Shown: one piece after another, positions 12,030 to 24,800 of the stretch | Layout of the letters: each line of letters opens with the position of its first letter | Position numbering within the stretch: position 1 is the stretch's first letter | Assembly (NCBI GenBank): GCA_936450465.1 | Contig: OW388298.1 | Location: forward strand, 10,922,663 to 10,986,662 | Source: Gibbula magus | Lineage: Eukaryota; Mollusca; Gastropoda; Trochida; Trochidae | Direction: 5' to 3' | DNA: 64,000 bases | Translations under genes and position numbers: made by a program | Notes under the pieces: model-generated | Told to the model about the DNA's origin: nothing | Databases searched by the model: none | Seen by the model: only the letters and a program-made list of their open reading frames with translations

Positions 12030-13860
12030 ACCAAAGATTGAGAATATATATAGAAGTTATTATTTTTCTCTACATTCCCGATAAAATGAAATTGTCACTA
12101 AGTTTTAGGCCTCACACAATGTGTTCTTCATTCTCAGAAGAGTAATTAATGGAGAATAGATTTTTTTCTCTGAAGAACACTTTGATCATTGTATCAGAAT
12201 ATATACTTTGTCATTTACAAAATATGTGTAAGTTTATCTATCAAATCTTCATTCGACACATTATTTTGTATTTCTAATGGTTTATGACAATTATTGATTA
12301 CCATATTCTCCCGGGTATAAAACCACATTCAAGCCTAAGACCACCACACTTTTCGGAGGGTTGTCCTGATTGGGGTTATTCTTGGGTTATAGCCCAACTC
12401 AAATTTTGCCAGATGTTCCATGGTCATACATTACATACATCTATAATATTATTTGAAGTTAAGTGTCAAAAACTTGCATAAAACCTATTCTGACGGTCTC
12501 CTGTATGAATTTTCATCAGAGGGTTCTCTCCCATCTAAAAGCCCACCCCCATGATTTCAAGATGTTTGTTTGTCTGGCCTTATACCCGAGAGAATACGCT
12601 AATAACTAATGTATGGGCATTCAATTTTATTTTGACATGGTCAGTGATAGACAAACACACGAAGTTACGCTATAGAATTGACACTTCAAAATGACACAAA
12701 CAAAAGACAATATCGGTAGATTTACGCTGGAATCCACTCGGCAATATCGGAGATTAAGCAATCTAAACCCATGTGTACAACAGCCAAAGTTAATTAACGA
12801 CTGAACAGAATATGCCGACATTGTTCTAATAGCTTTGATCACGTTGAGGCTGTTTTGACAAGTGAAATCAGCGAAAAATACGTGACGGCTATACGAGTGT
12901 ATAATATAAACAATAACATAAGCCAGATACTCGTTAGGACATGACTCCTGAGTAACACGTCACCTCTCTGCTAGCAACTGATTGGCTAATGAAACGTTTG
13001 GCGGCTGTGTTTATGAAGTTTGTTTTTTTTAAAGTTTTTTCTTCAATTTTGGGGTGGATTTTTAATCCAACACCTTTGTGTCTTTATTCTTTACAGTTGT
13101 CAGAATCATTTCCGCGAAACGTACCACCCTGAGGATAGAGTTGCTTTAAGGACCAGTTTATCACACGAAATACGATAACAATCGTCACCTGTTTGTCTGT
13201 GTTATTTGTCGTATTCCCACAGTATTCTCTGGGTCTGTCTCACTGCTTGGGTGAAGTCCGGGGACACCCTGAATGTCTTGTTGCCTTTCAGATTCGACCT
13301 TGCCGCATGTTCTCTACACCTGTATGAGGAACACTTCACTATTATAGACCGCGGAGTGCGCCTTGTGGGTCGTCTGTGCGCTCTCTCTACACTCTCACGT
13401 GTAGCATCACTCTCACTGAAATTGATTCTTGATTCAAACAAATTCTTGACTTTTTCTTATCTTCTAAGTCCATGTATGTCGACCTGAATCCAAAATGGAG
13501 TTGACCATACAGTATTAAGTTCGGAACAGTCGTCTTGATTGCTCCAGATGGACTAGTCCACATCAGAACTTCAAAGTCTTTATCATACATGTTAGCTGTA
13601 AGAAGGTTTTACCACACTCTGAAGAGTCATGTTATTCGGTGTAATTCACTAACTCTAAGGAATGCTTTACAGAATTGGATGTGACCAGACATTTTATGAT
13701 GTGATGTGCACTTGTATCGATAAATATTTATGATAGATTTATCTTGAATTAACCATATTAATAAAACTATAGGACATATGGTTCTGGAGTACCCAAGGTG
13801 TTGATAATTTAAAAATAATTAAAACTCAATAATTAGTCATCTATCTACTAATGACGCAGA
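12030..13860. other. Intergenic stretch, nothing recognised
   Basis: No exon with supporting splice sites and no bounded repeat is recognised. Short open frames around 13.2-13.6 kb have no identifiable domain. Confidence 0.35.
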
Positions 13861-13864
13861 TTGT

Positions 13865-14530
13865 GTATCCATGGCAACGTTTACTATAAAAGTATCCATG
13901 AGAAAGGTTGAATATCATTCCGGGGAGTTGTGCTGGACAGTAAGTTACTGAACTAACGTTTCTCGAGCTTGCTCAGCTGAACCTCGTACAAGAATGTCCA
14001 TTGTATTTCCAACAGTCAATTTTGCAGTTGAAGAATCAGCGGCATCTCCGTTCCTCGAGATGGGTGCCAGAGGTGGAGCAGGACATGGGAGGGCCTTCAA
14101 CGTTTCAAGCTCTAGATTCTGCAGTGCTGTTGTGATGCAACCAAGACCTTCTAACATTATCATGGACATGACTCAATGGTAATAATGCTTGTAGAATCTC
14201 TCATTATCGGCGTCAGAGGTGAAGCTGGACATGGAAGGGCTTTCGGTGTTGTAGCCTATGTAGGACAACCCTACAAGGCGTCGTTACGAAACGGAGGAAA
14301 GGCGAGACTAGTGGACAGACGACGGAGCGTTTCAGCGTGGTAAATTTTATATTTTGCTGTGCTGAGATGCAACCGAAAGAATCTAAAAATATCATGGACT
14401 TGCTTTGCCTCAACGGCGACGATTTCAGAACATTTCATTGCCTTCTGCTTGTTGGTGTTCCTATTTAATGTGAACGGCCTATTGCAACATGTTCCATCAA
14501 AAATAAAGTTGTGTTACGATTACTGAACGT
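13865..14530 (+). repeat. Dispersed repeat of unknown family, plus-strand copy
   Basis: Inverted partner of 5560-5985. After the shared segment it carries a second diverged motif copy (GTCAGAGGTGAAGCTGGACA near 14,210) and ends near an AATAAA at about 14,500. The repeated Gly-Glu-Ala-Gly-His-Gly-like motif in one frame is intriguing but unrecognised. Confidence 0.5.
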
Positions 14531-14539
14531 ATTTGTTCT

Positions 14540-15520
14540 TATTTTCTATTTTGTTGTTGAAGAAGAAAACATACTAATGTGTCTACATATACATGTAATG
14601 AGAATATCAAAACGTCAGTGTCAAACTGCATTTTAACATTGTCTTACAAACTTGATTTTTGCTAGCATCCACTGGGTACTTCAAATAGAAAACGAGATAA
14701 TCACATTGGTTATAATCTTACAATCTACATTATGTTAAACTTAAAGGTACATCCATTGTGTTGTTTGGGGTTAAATATGCCAAACGTTATAAATGGTCTT
14801 ACTTTATCGAGAAGTACCAACTGTTACCGAAAACTACCATTTTGATGATATTCGACTTAGTATATTTACGATATGAAGGTAAAAGTGTCGATTTCTGATC
14901 GAAAACCGGAAAATGCACCGCGTGTGGCGCGCGCCAATGAGTCAAACGTAATTTTGGAATCTTATTTAAACCAGATGAAATAAAACATTTGGGTTGATAA
15001 TGTTTAATAGGTCATATAACTACTTTGCGTGTAAATATGACATACACTTTCGGTTTCTGCACATGCATTATGATGTTACTCGATTTTAATTGGAAACTAG
15101 TAATTATGATATAATATTTGGTGATCGGGGATGAATATGCAAGCTTAGTGAATTTGTTTGTATTGTAAACAGCACATATGGTGTGTTCGAACGTATTAAA
15201 GTCAAATCAAATTTTATGAAACACAATGGATGCACCTTTAAAATTCTCTAGTGTAGTCGTTAGTCCACACTGATTGGAACAGTTCACTTGAGTGCAGGTA
15301 AGCATATGTAGCTATTAATCCCCGTAGGCGTGTGTCCCTGTACGCGTTATTACGCCTAACCAGTTGTAACTTTAACTTGGCCTCTTATATAAACAGAAAC
15401 CTGAACTCTTATGACGTAGCATTACAATTACTCTCTCTGCCTGACTACTCTGACGACAGTGAAACCTGATGCTCCCCAGTTTTCAGGCAGTGCATAAACA
15501 CAGCTTAGAGTATAAGTGAT
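14540..15520. other. Intergenic stretch, nothing recognised
   Basis: AT-rich, with no exon or bounded repeat recognised. The interval ends at the (ATT)n tail of the LINE. Confidence 0.4.
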
Positions 15521-15526
15521 TTTTTA

Positions 15527-16905
15527 AGTAATAATAATAATAATAATAAATTTATAGAGCGCCTAATATCCACCATGGAGATGCTCAGTGGCGCTATGAC
15601 AGTAATTGAAAATTAATAGGAAGCAGAGAACAGATAGGTCTTCAGAAGAGATTTAAAAGTTTCTTTAGATGAGGTGTTTCTAATGTCACTAGGGAGGGAG
15701 TTCCACAGTTCAGGACTTGCGTAACTGAAGGCTCGATCAGACAGTTTATTTGGAGATCTGTGTTGTGTTAACAGGGAGTCAGACGATGATCTGAGGGTTC
15801 GCTGGGGTACATACACAGAAATAAGTTGCTTCAGATAGTCAGGAAAGTTGTCATTGTAGAGACAGTCATGAGTAAGAATGAGGATTTTGTAGGAGATTCT
15901 AGCAGGGACTGGCAACCAGTGTAGAGACTGTAGTACTGGGGTGATATGGTCATAACGAGAAGTGCGGGTGAGACATCTGGCAGCAGAGTTTTGAATTCTT
16001 TGCAGTTTTTGAAGTGACTTGGAGGAGAGGTTGGCATATAGAGAGTTGCAGTAGTCTAGTTTAGTAGTGACAAGGCAGTGCATCAGAAGTTTACAGGTGT
16101 CAAGGTCAAGGTAGTGACGGACTCTACTGATATTGTGGATGTTGAAGAAGCAGGCTCGACTGATGGCAGTGATGTGAGCATCCATGGACATGGCGGAGTC
16201 GAACATGACACCTAGGTTCCTGACACTCTTGGATGGTTCGACGCTGGTGTCACCGATGTCAAGAGAAGGTGAGATGGAACTGGTCTTCAACTTGGCAAGC
16301 TGGTGTTTCGAGCCAATAAGTAGGAACTCGGTCTTCTCCTCGTTCAGCATCAGGAAGTTGGTAGTCATCCACGACTTAAGCTCCTGTATACACAGTTCAA
16401 GAGTGTTGATGTTGATGGTTAAGTCTCCTGATTCAAAGGCAATGTAGAGCTGTGTGTCATCTGCATAGATGTGGAAACTGATGAAATACTTTCTGATAAT
16501 GTCACCAATTGGGAGAATGTAGACAGTGAACAAGAGAGGCCCGAGAACTGACCCTTGAGGAACACCGTATAACAAGGGTGACTTTGATGATTGTACATCA
16601 CCAACTTTGACAGATTGTGTGCGTCCTTGTAAGTATGAGGAGATCCACTGAAGAGCAGTTCCTCTTACCCCGATACGGTGTTCAAGTCGATGGAGGAGCA
16701 AGTTATGATCTATGGTGTCAAATGCGCTGGAAAGGTCAAGCAGTACTAGCGCTGTCATCTTTTTCTGGCCCATACTGACTAAGATGTCGTTGTGGATTCT
16801 CACCAAGGCTGTCTCCGTACTGTGGGAAACCTTGTAGGCCGACTGGAAGGACTCTGAAAGGTTATTCTTCTCAAGATGTAAAATGTTTTCATTAATAACT
16901 TTTAA
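15527..16905 (-). mobile_element. 5'-truncated non-LTR retrotransposon (L2/CR1-like LINE)
   Basis: A minus-strand LINE fragment that holds the C-terminal part of the reverse transcriptase ORF and a short 3' UTR. The UTR ends GGATATTAGGCGCTCTATAAA followed by an (ATT)n microsatellite at about 15,527-15,550. The 5' end is lost near 16.9 kb, where a TGA and a duplicated 23-bp AT-rich word stand. The endonuclease and ORF1 are absent, so it cannot move by itself. It shares its 3'-terminal motif with the SINE at 25.4-25.7 kb. Confidence 0.85.
15613..16905 (-). CDS. LINE reverse transcriptase, C-terminal fragment
   Basis: The open frame runs uninterrupted to a stop at 15,613 and encodes a non-LTR retrotransposon reverse transcriptase. 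Visible landmarks are a Leu-Asp-Leu-Ser-Ser-Ala-Phe-Asp block carrying the first catalytic aspartate, a GVPQGSVLGPLLF motif, the catalytic YADD box (near 16,460), and the thumb and C-terminal region ending in a LeuLysThrTyrLeuPhe-like tail usual for L2/CR1/Jockey-group LINEs. The N-terminal endonuclease is missing through 5' truncation. No stops interrupt the roughly 430 remaining codons, so the insertion may be fairly young. The exact clade is inferred from memory. Confidence 0.85.
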   Translation of the reverse strand, partial: LKVINENILHLEKNNLSESFQSAYKVSHSTETALVRIHNDILVSMGQKKMTALVLLDLSSAFDTIDHNLLLHRLEHRIGVRGTALQWISSYLQGRTQSVKVGDVQSSKSPLLYGVPQGSVLGPLLFTVYILPIGDIIRKYFISFHIYADDTQLYIAFESGDLTININTLELCIQELKSWMTTNFLMLNEEKTEFLLIGSKHQLAKLKTSSISPSLDIGDTSVEPSKSVRNLGVMFDSAMSMDAHITAISRACFFNIHNISRVRHYLDLDTCKLLMHCLVTTKLDYCNSLYANLSSKSLQKLQRIQNSAARCLTRTSRYDHITPVLQSLHWLPVPARISYKILILTHDCLYNDNFPDYLKQLISVYVPQRTLRSSSDSLLTQHRSPNKLSDRAFSYASPELWNSLPSDIRNTSSKETFKSLLKTYLFSASY

Positions 16906-16929
16906 ATGTTTTCATTAATAACTTTCTTT

Positions 16930-17640
16930 CTTTTTATCCAGAAGACTTGAAATTTTGAACTATGGATATTCCCTAAACATAGATGATATCCTCAAAAGTA
17001 GAGTGTTCTAGGGTCAATCGTTTCTGAGGTGACAAATATACCTTTTTATTACCCATATGGTTGAAAATAACCAAGTTAATATTATTGATATGAGCACATG
17101 TGCACATATCACGTTTGCCTAGCAACGATTGTTTCACCGCGGCTTCCCGTATTCTGTCGTCTGTGACGTCATAAAACGATTGTTCGTGACGTCACTGTTG
17201 CTTGAGAAGTGGGCCACTTTCTGACTTTCTTTACGCGAAACACATGGAGTAGAACGGGTAATAAAGAAATTATTACACTCGAAAGTGTGTCATATGACTT
17301 TTACGAAACTCGTGTGAATTTGTGTATAACGCTCGCTCTCGCTCGGGCAACAATCTCTATATATGAACCCCTACCACAACCAAAGTATTAAAGTTTAAGT
17401 AATGAAATTTTCAAATATTAATCTCCATCTTTTAAAGAAAATGTTGCCTAGGTTTTTGGATATCTCCTATTGATGGTTTATGAGAAGAGGTTTGATTTTT
17501 TAGGGTGAACCTCCTGCAAAGTTCATATTTCATAATTTATCTCAACCAAATTACAAACTCATGCATATCTCCATCCCATAAAGATATTAATGATAAAATT
17601 TCAGATTCCTTTATATCAAGCGCTTTCGGAGAAGAAGTCG
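16930..17640. other. Intergenic stretch with possible degraded MITE
   Basis: AT-rich with a CACGTTTGCCTAGCAACG / GTGACGTCA-rich core around 17.1-17.2 kb of the kind seen in molluscan foldbacks. No arms are clear enough to bound an element. Confidence 0.3.
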
Positions 17641-17652
17641 CTTAAAGGTTTA

Positions 17653-18475
17653 ATATTTGTGGGCGTTGGAATTCATGATGAACAAACTTTGATCCCCTAG
17701 AAGCCAGACACACAACCACCAAATTACAGCTTTAGGAATGCAGCGGTTTTGGAGAAGAATATGAAATGTGAAATTTTACAGATGATAGACCGACGAGGGC
17801 CCATGCCATAAGCACATCTGGCCGAGCTAAAAATGTAATTGTTAGAACATTTTTATCATCGAAACGCACCAGATAATCACATTTCAATAAATTATTTAAC
17901 CATTTTCACGACATGGTCGGGAAATGAAGTGTTGTGGAAGAAGGAGCAACAGACAGCAATCGTACTTTATCCCTTCCTTCCTCTTCGTTCATGGCAGGAA
18001 ATAAAACCTCATTTTCCATTCAATACCCATATACTGTATATATCCCAGTGTATGAAACACGTTGGCGGCCATATTTGTGGGCGTTGGAATTCATGATGAA
18101 CAAACTTTGAGAGGCCAGGTACACACCAACAAAAGTACAGCTTTAGGGATGCAGCTGTTTTGGAGAAGAAGAAAATGTGAAAAGTTTACGGATGACGGAC
18201 AACGGACAACAGCTCATGCCATAAGCACATCTGGCCAAACGTAATGTAATTGTAAGAACATTTTTATCATCGAAAAGCACTAGATAATCAAATTTCAATA
18301 AATAGTTTAACCATTTTCACAAAATGGTCGGGAAATGAAGTGTGGTAGATGAAGGAGCAACAGACAGCGATCCTCCTTTATCCCTTCCTTCCTCTTCGTT
18401 CATGGCAGGAAATAAAACCTCATTTTCCATTCAATACCCATATACTGTATCTATCGCAGTGTATGAAACACGTTG
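17653..18475. repeat. Tandem segmental duplication, about 418 bp x2
   Basis: Copy 1 begins ATATTTGTGGGCGTTGGAATTC at 17,653 and copy 2 begins with the same word at 18,071. Both continue through a pearl-type 3' fragment (CATGCCATAAGCACATCTGGCC) and a block ending GTATGAAACACGTTG (about 18,065 and 18,475). Divergence is low. It lies just beyond the 3' end of PROSER3. Confidence 0.85.
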
Positions 18476-18828
18476 CCATCCTGAAAGAAAGTCCAAGTGT
18501 TTCCACTGTCATACGGTTTCAGTCCAAACACTCTACACCCCGTGTTTGGGAAAAACAACAAAGCACTTTGTATGTGTATCACAGAATATCTTTATCACAA
18601 GAATTGATGGTGATCAGCCATTAGAGAGCCTACAATTTAATCCTTGATATGCCTCATCAATTAGTGTCCATCTGTTTGTGCTGCCTTCAGGATGTCAAAC
18701 TGTGGTCTAATCCAGAATGTTTCAGGAGCTAATGACAAATTCTGGTCTAATCCAGACTGGTTCAGGAGCTGATGACGAGACATATTCCCAGAATGATTCC
18801 ACCCTGGCAGGTGAAGAGTTAAACTGGC

Positions 18829-18874
18829 TTAATGCTGTCCAAAGGAGGACTGTTGAAGGAGGTCGTCAATTTGT
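18829..18874 (-). CDS. PROSER3: PROSER3 coding exon 14 with stop
   Basis: 46 coding nt after acceptor TTACTTTCAG, encoding GlnIleAspAspLeuLeuGlnGln and six more residues before TAA at 18,829-18,831. An ATTAAA variant poly(A) signal on the minus strand near 18,635-18,640 would give a 3' UTR of about 0.2 kb. Confidence 0.78.
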
Positions 18875-21800
18875 CTGAAAGTAAGTAACAAAAGAGCTTT
18901 AAAAACACCATAGTGTATTTACCCTGTAAGTGCCAGTGAATTAGCATTTAAATAGAAACATGTGGACCAGGCCCTGGATCATGTAGTGGCTTTAGACGGG
19001 TTTCCGCACACTCTGGTAGTATCATTAGCTCTGAGTGACAAGAACAGCTAAACATTGACTTGACGTTGATCACATATTCACCTCAATTTCATCTCATACT
19101 CGGCACGTTGTTGACGCAGCATCTTCAAAATGTGATCATCTGGAAACTCACCATCCGAATCACAAGTTTCATCTGAAATTTTGATAAATAGAATCACTCT
19201 TCTCCTTTTTTAATTGGAGAAAATGGGAGGAAGGAGGAGACTAGGAGGTAAAGGGGGAGCTAGGAGAGATGAAGTGAGGTTGAGACAGTAGGAGAGGCAA
19301 GGAGAAAGGAGAGGCCAGGAGAAAAAGAGAGAGAAAAGGAGAGGGGAAAGAAAAGGATTGAATAGAGATGAAGAGAGGAGGGGAACGTGGCAGAAAAGGA
19401 TTGAAAAGAGAAGAAGAAAGAGAGGAAAATAAAGTAGTAGAGCACAGAGCAGGGACAGAAAGAGCAGAGAAGTGAAGATAACAAAAAAAAGGAAGAGAGG
19501 GAGGAGGAGAGAGGAAAGGAGGAGAAAAGGATTGAAAAGAGAAGAAAGGAGAGGAAAAGAAAGTAGTAGAGAACAGAGCAGAGACACATAGAGCAGAGAA
19601 GTGAAGATAACAAAAGGAGAGGAGAAGAGAGGAAAGGAGTTATGGAGAGGGGCAGAAAGGAGAGGAGAGAAGCAGAAAAGAATTGAATAGAAGGAAAGGA
19701 AAGTAGTCAAGAACAGGAGAGAGACACAAAGAGAGGAGAGAGGGGAGAAGAAGTCTGAATAGGACAGAAGACGAAGAGGATGAAAAGAAAGATGAAATGT
19801 ATTTACCAAGTTGTTGTAGGCTACTTGCTGGTTTTCCTGAAGGACCAGCAGATAGCGGAATGTGTGGTCGATGTGTCTGGTCTTTTGAAGGGATTTCCTG
19901 GTTAGACAGAGAATGTGATTGGTCGCCTGGAGGGGACAGAATATTTGATTGGTCGACTGGGTTTGAGGGAACTTGGGATTGGTCAGTGACAGAAGCCCAG
20001 GAGTCGACACTTGAGAGAATAGCACTTGTAGATCCACTGAATAGATGCTCTGAAATAGTCTGGAAAATAAATAAATAACTATATTAGTACTGGTGTTGTT
20101 CTCCAACACTAGATCAAAGAGTCACCCAGTGTGTTTTGGAGTCACATATGCCACAAATGTTACAGATTGTGTTACTTTATGGAGAGAAAATGACTGTTGC
20201 AGAAAAAGACAAATTTAATTATAGTGGATTCAGTATAGTGACGATGAACATGAAATTGTTTCTTTTATGTCACTAGATTTTCATTTGAAATGAATAATTA
20301 TCTTATTTTTGGTGACTGGAGATGAATATGCAACTTTAGTGAAATTATCAACTTCCCAATGCAAGGCATAACTCTTGCCAGTCTCCATTACTGGCTGATT
20401 TAGGCCTTGCAGTATTTCCTTAAGAAATCTGTGTTTAGAAATCCAGGCCCGCTATGCATTTCCAGTGCAGCGATTCACTGCCTCGACACAAGAAAGCGAG
20501 GGAAATACCGCAAGGGTTAACTCAGTCAGTAATGCAGACTGGCAAGAGTTATGCCTTGCGTTTGGAAGTTGTGAAATTATTTGAAATGAAATAATCACAT
20601 ATTTTATTTTGTCACGTATTAAAGCCAAAAAATACTATGAAAAACACTGAATGTCACTTCGCCCAAAGTTATACATTGAAAAGCTGAACAAACAATCTTT
20701 TTAGATTTGAAAATTGTGGATAGGTTACTAAAGTAAAGGCTTGCTCCTTTCAAAATATAGAACATTGCTCCGAATGTCCGGTACATGCGCGAAGTGAAAG
20801 CAGTGACTCCAAACTCTGTTCTGTGTGTGCAGAACATGTTCTATTGCTGTGCAGCTTGCACCTGCTTTTTTTAAAAACATGTTCCGCACACCCAGAACAG
20901 TGTTCACAGCTACTCCTTTCACCTCGCACATGTACCAGACATTCGGAACAAGAGCCAGACAGTGAAAGGAGCAGCCCTTTTGGGTCTGTTACCAATTTGA
21001 ACATTCTCCCCTGCCGTGTAGATACAAATATGGAGAGAAACATACCTGACCAATGGCTGACGATACTGTTGGACGTCCAGGGCTACTTGAATGAACTGGT
21101 CTTGGAGCAGTCTGAAGTTGTTTTCCTTTCTTACAGATTTGTCTCCCTTTGTTTGAACCTTCACTGTGGCATCTAGAGTTATCTCCCTTAGTTTCTTCAC
21201 ACTCTCCTCTTGCTGGTTCAGCATCTCCAAGAAATTCAGAATTAGAACTGGAATCACATTCAGTCTTATTCCACGAAACTCTTTTTCTTTCATGGACATT
21301 TGGATCATAATTATTTGTAGAATGTTCCCCGTCATAAACACGTGTAGAATTTTTTCCATAAGTATCTTCTCTGTTTCTATGATGTCCTTGTTCTTTCTTA
21401 TTTCTAGATTTTCCTCCTTTGTCAATATTTCTTGAAATTCTCTGGTCATCCTCATCAGCAGACATGTTTCTCCTGTTTTTCTCTTCACTTTGAGGTTTCT
21501 CTGCCTGCAGATACTGTTTGTATCGGACCCCATCTGGTGTCGAACTGTCTGAAAATGTCTCATTAAGGTCATTTGAGTACCGTTTGGAAAAGTCTTCAGC
21601 ATGGGGGCAAGGTAAGAGATCGCACATAAGATGGAGGTGGGGTTCAGTACGAGCTTCTTTCTTCCTTGGAAGTGTTGGACTCGCGATCTCCTGATTACTT
21701 GAATTTTGTCTTGGAGGGGAGGAAGGGGGAGGTTTAAGTGGCATAGTTTCAGAAGGAAAATCTTTAGTCATGGAATCTGTTGTTTCGGTGCAAGTGTCTT

Positions 21801-24800
21801 TGGTCTCAAACATGTAGGCTTTTGAAGATCTCTGTGTTTGTACCTCCGCATCAACCTTGAAAACAGAAAGTGACATTCAAATCTCTGAAAAAGAGATTCC
21901 CAGTAGAGCAGGAATTATCTAGCTAAGAAAACATGCCCAAGTTTCCAGACCAAGTATATATGTCTGAATATTAAATAATTACATAAGATGTGATCAAAGG
22001 TTATCATCATGATATGATTAGTGAGATTGCCACTATGAACAATTATATAGAGGTCATCTAATACCATGTACATCTCATCGAGTGAGGTAGAACTATTATA
22101 TTTTCACGAGATGAGATAAATATGGTATTTGTCAAGAATTGACGGATATTCTATTTATCATATGAGGTTTTCCTTGTAATTGCATTCGAAAAGGGTTGTT
22201 TTCTCGCCGTACGGCCGCTGGGAACAACCCGTCACCACAGCAACACTGACTCAATTTCGTCGTGTGAGACCATTGTTTTATGACGTCAAATTATATCAGT
22301 CACTGTTCGCAGTGAAAATATAAGTTATTTTCACTGTAGCAGTTTATTTCACTGATAAATCCCAGTACTTCATTGCTCGTCATATAATAAACCCACTGTC
22401 TATAGAAGTAGTACCTTTATCTCATCTTGTTTCTGTGGTGCGGGTGTAAAGTGAAGAGACGATGATGGTATCCCATTTGTCAAACCTTCAACACGGCGAC
22501 GAAATCCATCCAGTTTACTGTCTGTCTCCTGTCAAATAAATTCTATTGTTACAATTATGTATTTCCATTGACTTGGGCAAATATACTTCACAATTAGCTC
22601 TCTCACAAGCATTCAAATCAAGACCGTAAGAAAATATGATGAGGGGTGTTGTTTATAATATAATCAATACAAGTAAATAAGTAGAGCCACGGACTGAGCT
22701 GATCAGGGTTTGTCGGGTTGCTATGGTTGGTAAATGAAACAGTATTAAATTTGAATTTCATCAGTCATTAAAGGGGTCCACCACTTTATGAAAAGAAAAC
22801 ATCGAAATACAAACAAACACAAAAGAGAAAATCTTCACCTGCTAATGGCTTCTTCTGATTCACAACTAAATGTATTATGTTAGGGGTCATTTCAATTAAA
22901 AATATAATTAAAATTTACAGCATAGAAACCCACTGGATAGCTGTGCTCAATGTATAATAACAAGTTCCATTGAGCATTTTATCACAGCCTAAAAGGAGTG
23001 CGCACCACAGTTAAGTTACACCTTGACCTTGACATCCCGTATAGACGTGTGTTCCGAACCAGTTTAACGCAGCCAAAGGCCAGTCAAATAGCTGACCAAT
23101 CACATCATAGTTTTTAAACGGTCACTGTTTTGAAAGCATTCAAAACAGACAAAAGGATAGCTGTTTGGAGTTATCTGCCCCTAGCTTCTTGCACCGAAAG
23201 CTTTTGTTGGACGTCTTGTGATTTACTGAATTGCGTCAGAACATGGGAGTCTATGGGCTGTTTCCAGACGGTTTGGCGTGGAAACCTCCGAACAATATGA
23301 GTTTGTATCCCGGTAGATGCACAACTTGCACATCTTTTCCGCGGAATACCGTCGGTTTTAATCAGACTGAAGTCTTGGTCAGCATAATACAAAGATGATA
23401 TTCTAAAAAAATAGAGCCATGGGCTCTGTACACAATATTACAGCCTTCTAGGTCAAAAAGTGTGAATGGCGAAGTTGAAAAACGGAGAGATTTGCATAAA
23501 TTATGCAAATGAGGGTATGATCATGCAAAAGGCAAATGTACACATCATTGTGATTGTACATATCAAGTTTCGTAAAATTTTAACAACTAGTGTCATAACT
23601 AGAGTTATGAGCGAAACAAAAGCAATCGCGGCGGATGCACGCACGGACCGACCGACGGGCACGCTAACCGCTATATACCCGCGACTATGTTGAGCAGGGG
23701 TATAAAAAAGGCTTTCTTTGATTAACCCAGGACCCACAGATAAAGGCTTAACTTTACAAAGATAAATGACTTTCTTCCCTTTTTGCATGTGTTGACAACT
23801 AAAAATAACTTCAGAAGCATGTTTTAACCTTTCCTTTGCAGAAATTTACCTTAGATGTATATGACTTCATGGTCTTGAAACCCTGACCTTGACCTGTCTG
23901 TGCGACCTCCATCTTTCTTCGCAACCGCCACTGATAGAGAATGTCATCTTCAGGTTTCTGTGACCGCCGTACGACCTTAATGTCAGGTTGCGGGACTCGA
24001 TTTTCAGGAATTGTGTCTGGTAGGAGTAGAAAAAATACATCATTTTGTCAATCAAGCTGTGTTCCCTGAGGAACATTGCTAGAAGAAATACGTTGACCGA
24101 TTCACCTGGATAGCAGCCTGCTGGGAGGGCCTTACATAGAGAATACTAAACGGCGTCCCCTTTAATAACATTTTCATGAAACGAGTGGATGGCTTTGGTA
24201 AAGTTTCATAAAAATGTTATTAAACGGGATGGAGTTTAGCATTTTATGTATAACACGCTCTAAATTAATGAAAAATGTTATTAAAGTTGAATGTGCATTT
24301 ACGTAGATGTGCACAGGGATACATCTTTTATCATGGATGCATAACGCTATCGCACTAAACACCAAAAATAGACCAAGAAAATATCCATTAATAACATTTT
24401 CTATTTTGAAAAATACAATTTCAAAACACTAATTTATTGTCTTTATGTTGGAACTATAAGAATTGCAAATTGGCAAGTAAACTAAACATTGTATTAATGT
24501 CACTAGATCTTATAAATGATGTCAGGTGATTGTGACGTCTCCGGAATGCGACTGTTTTCAACAGCGATTCAGTTAGTTACAGCTGTACATAGCTACAGCT
24601 GCATTGCCAAAATAGGCTCTGTAACACCCTGATGACAATGATACTGAGGAGAAAAATTACATACAGTTCTGCAGCTAGATTCATCTTGTGAAATTGTGAG
24701 GAGCATTGTCCTTTTTTTGGGGGGTTTGTTTTTTGGGGTTTTTTTTAAATGTTTTTTTTTTAATTCCATTTCAAATTCATACATTCATTTCATTTAAACA

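Noticed and set aside
19210..20109. A 299-codon Leu/Ser/Phe-rich open frame on the minus strand
   Set aside because: It is a by-product of the polypyrimidine intron plus exon 12 in the wrong frame; exon 12 phase and splice sites contradict it.
21046..22528. SPATA7 as identity for exons 10-11 (Thr-Pro-Ala ... Ala-Glu-x-Gln-Thr similarity)
   Set aside because: The neighbouring exons carry clear PROSER3 landmarks in the right order and phase; the SPATA7 likeness is short and probably coincidental.
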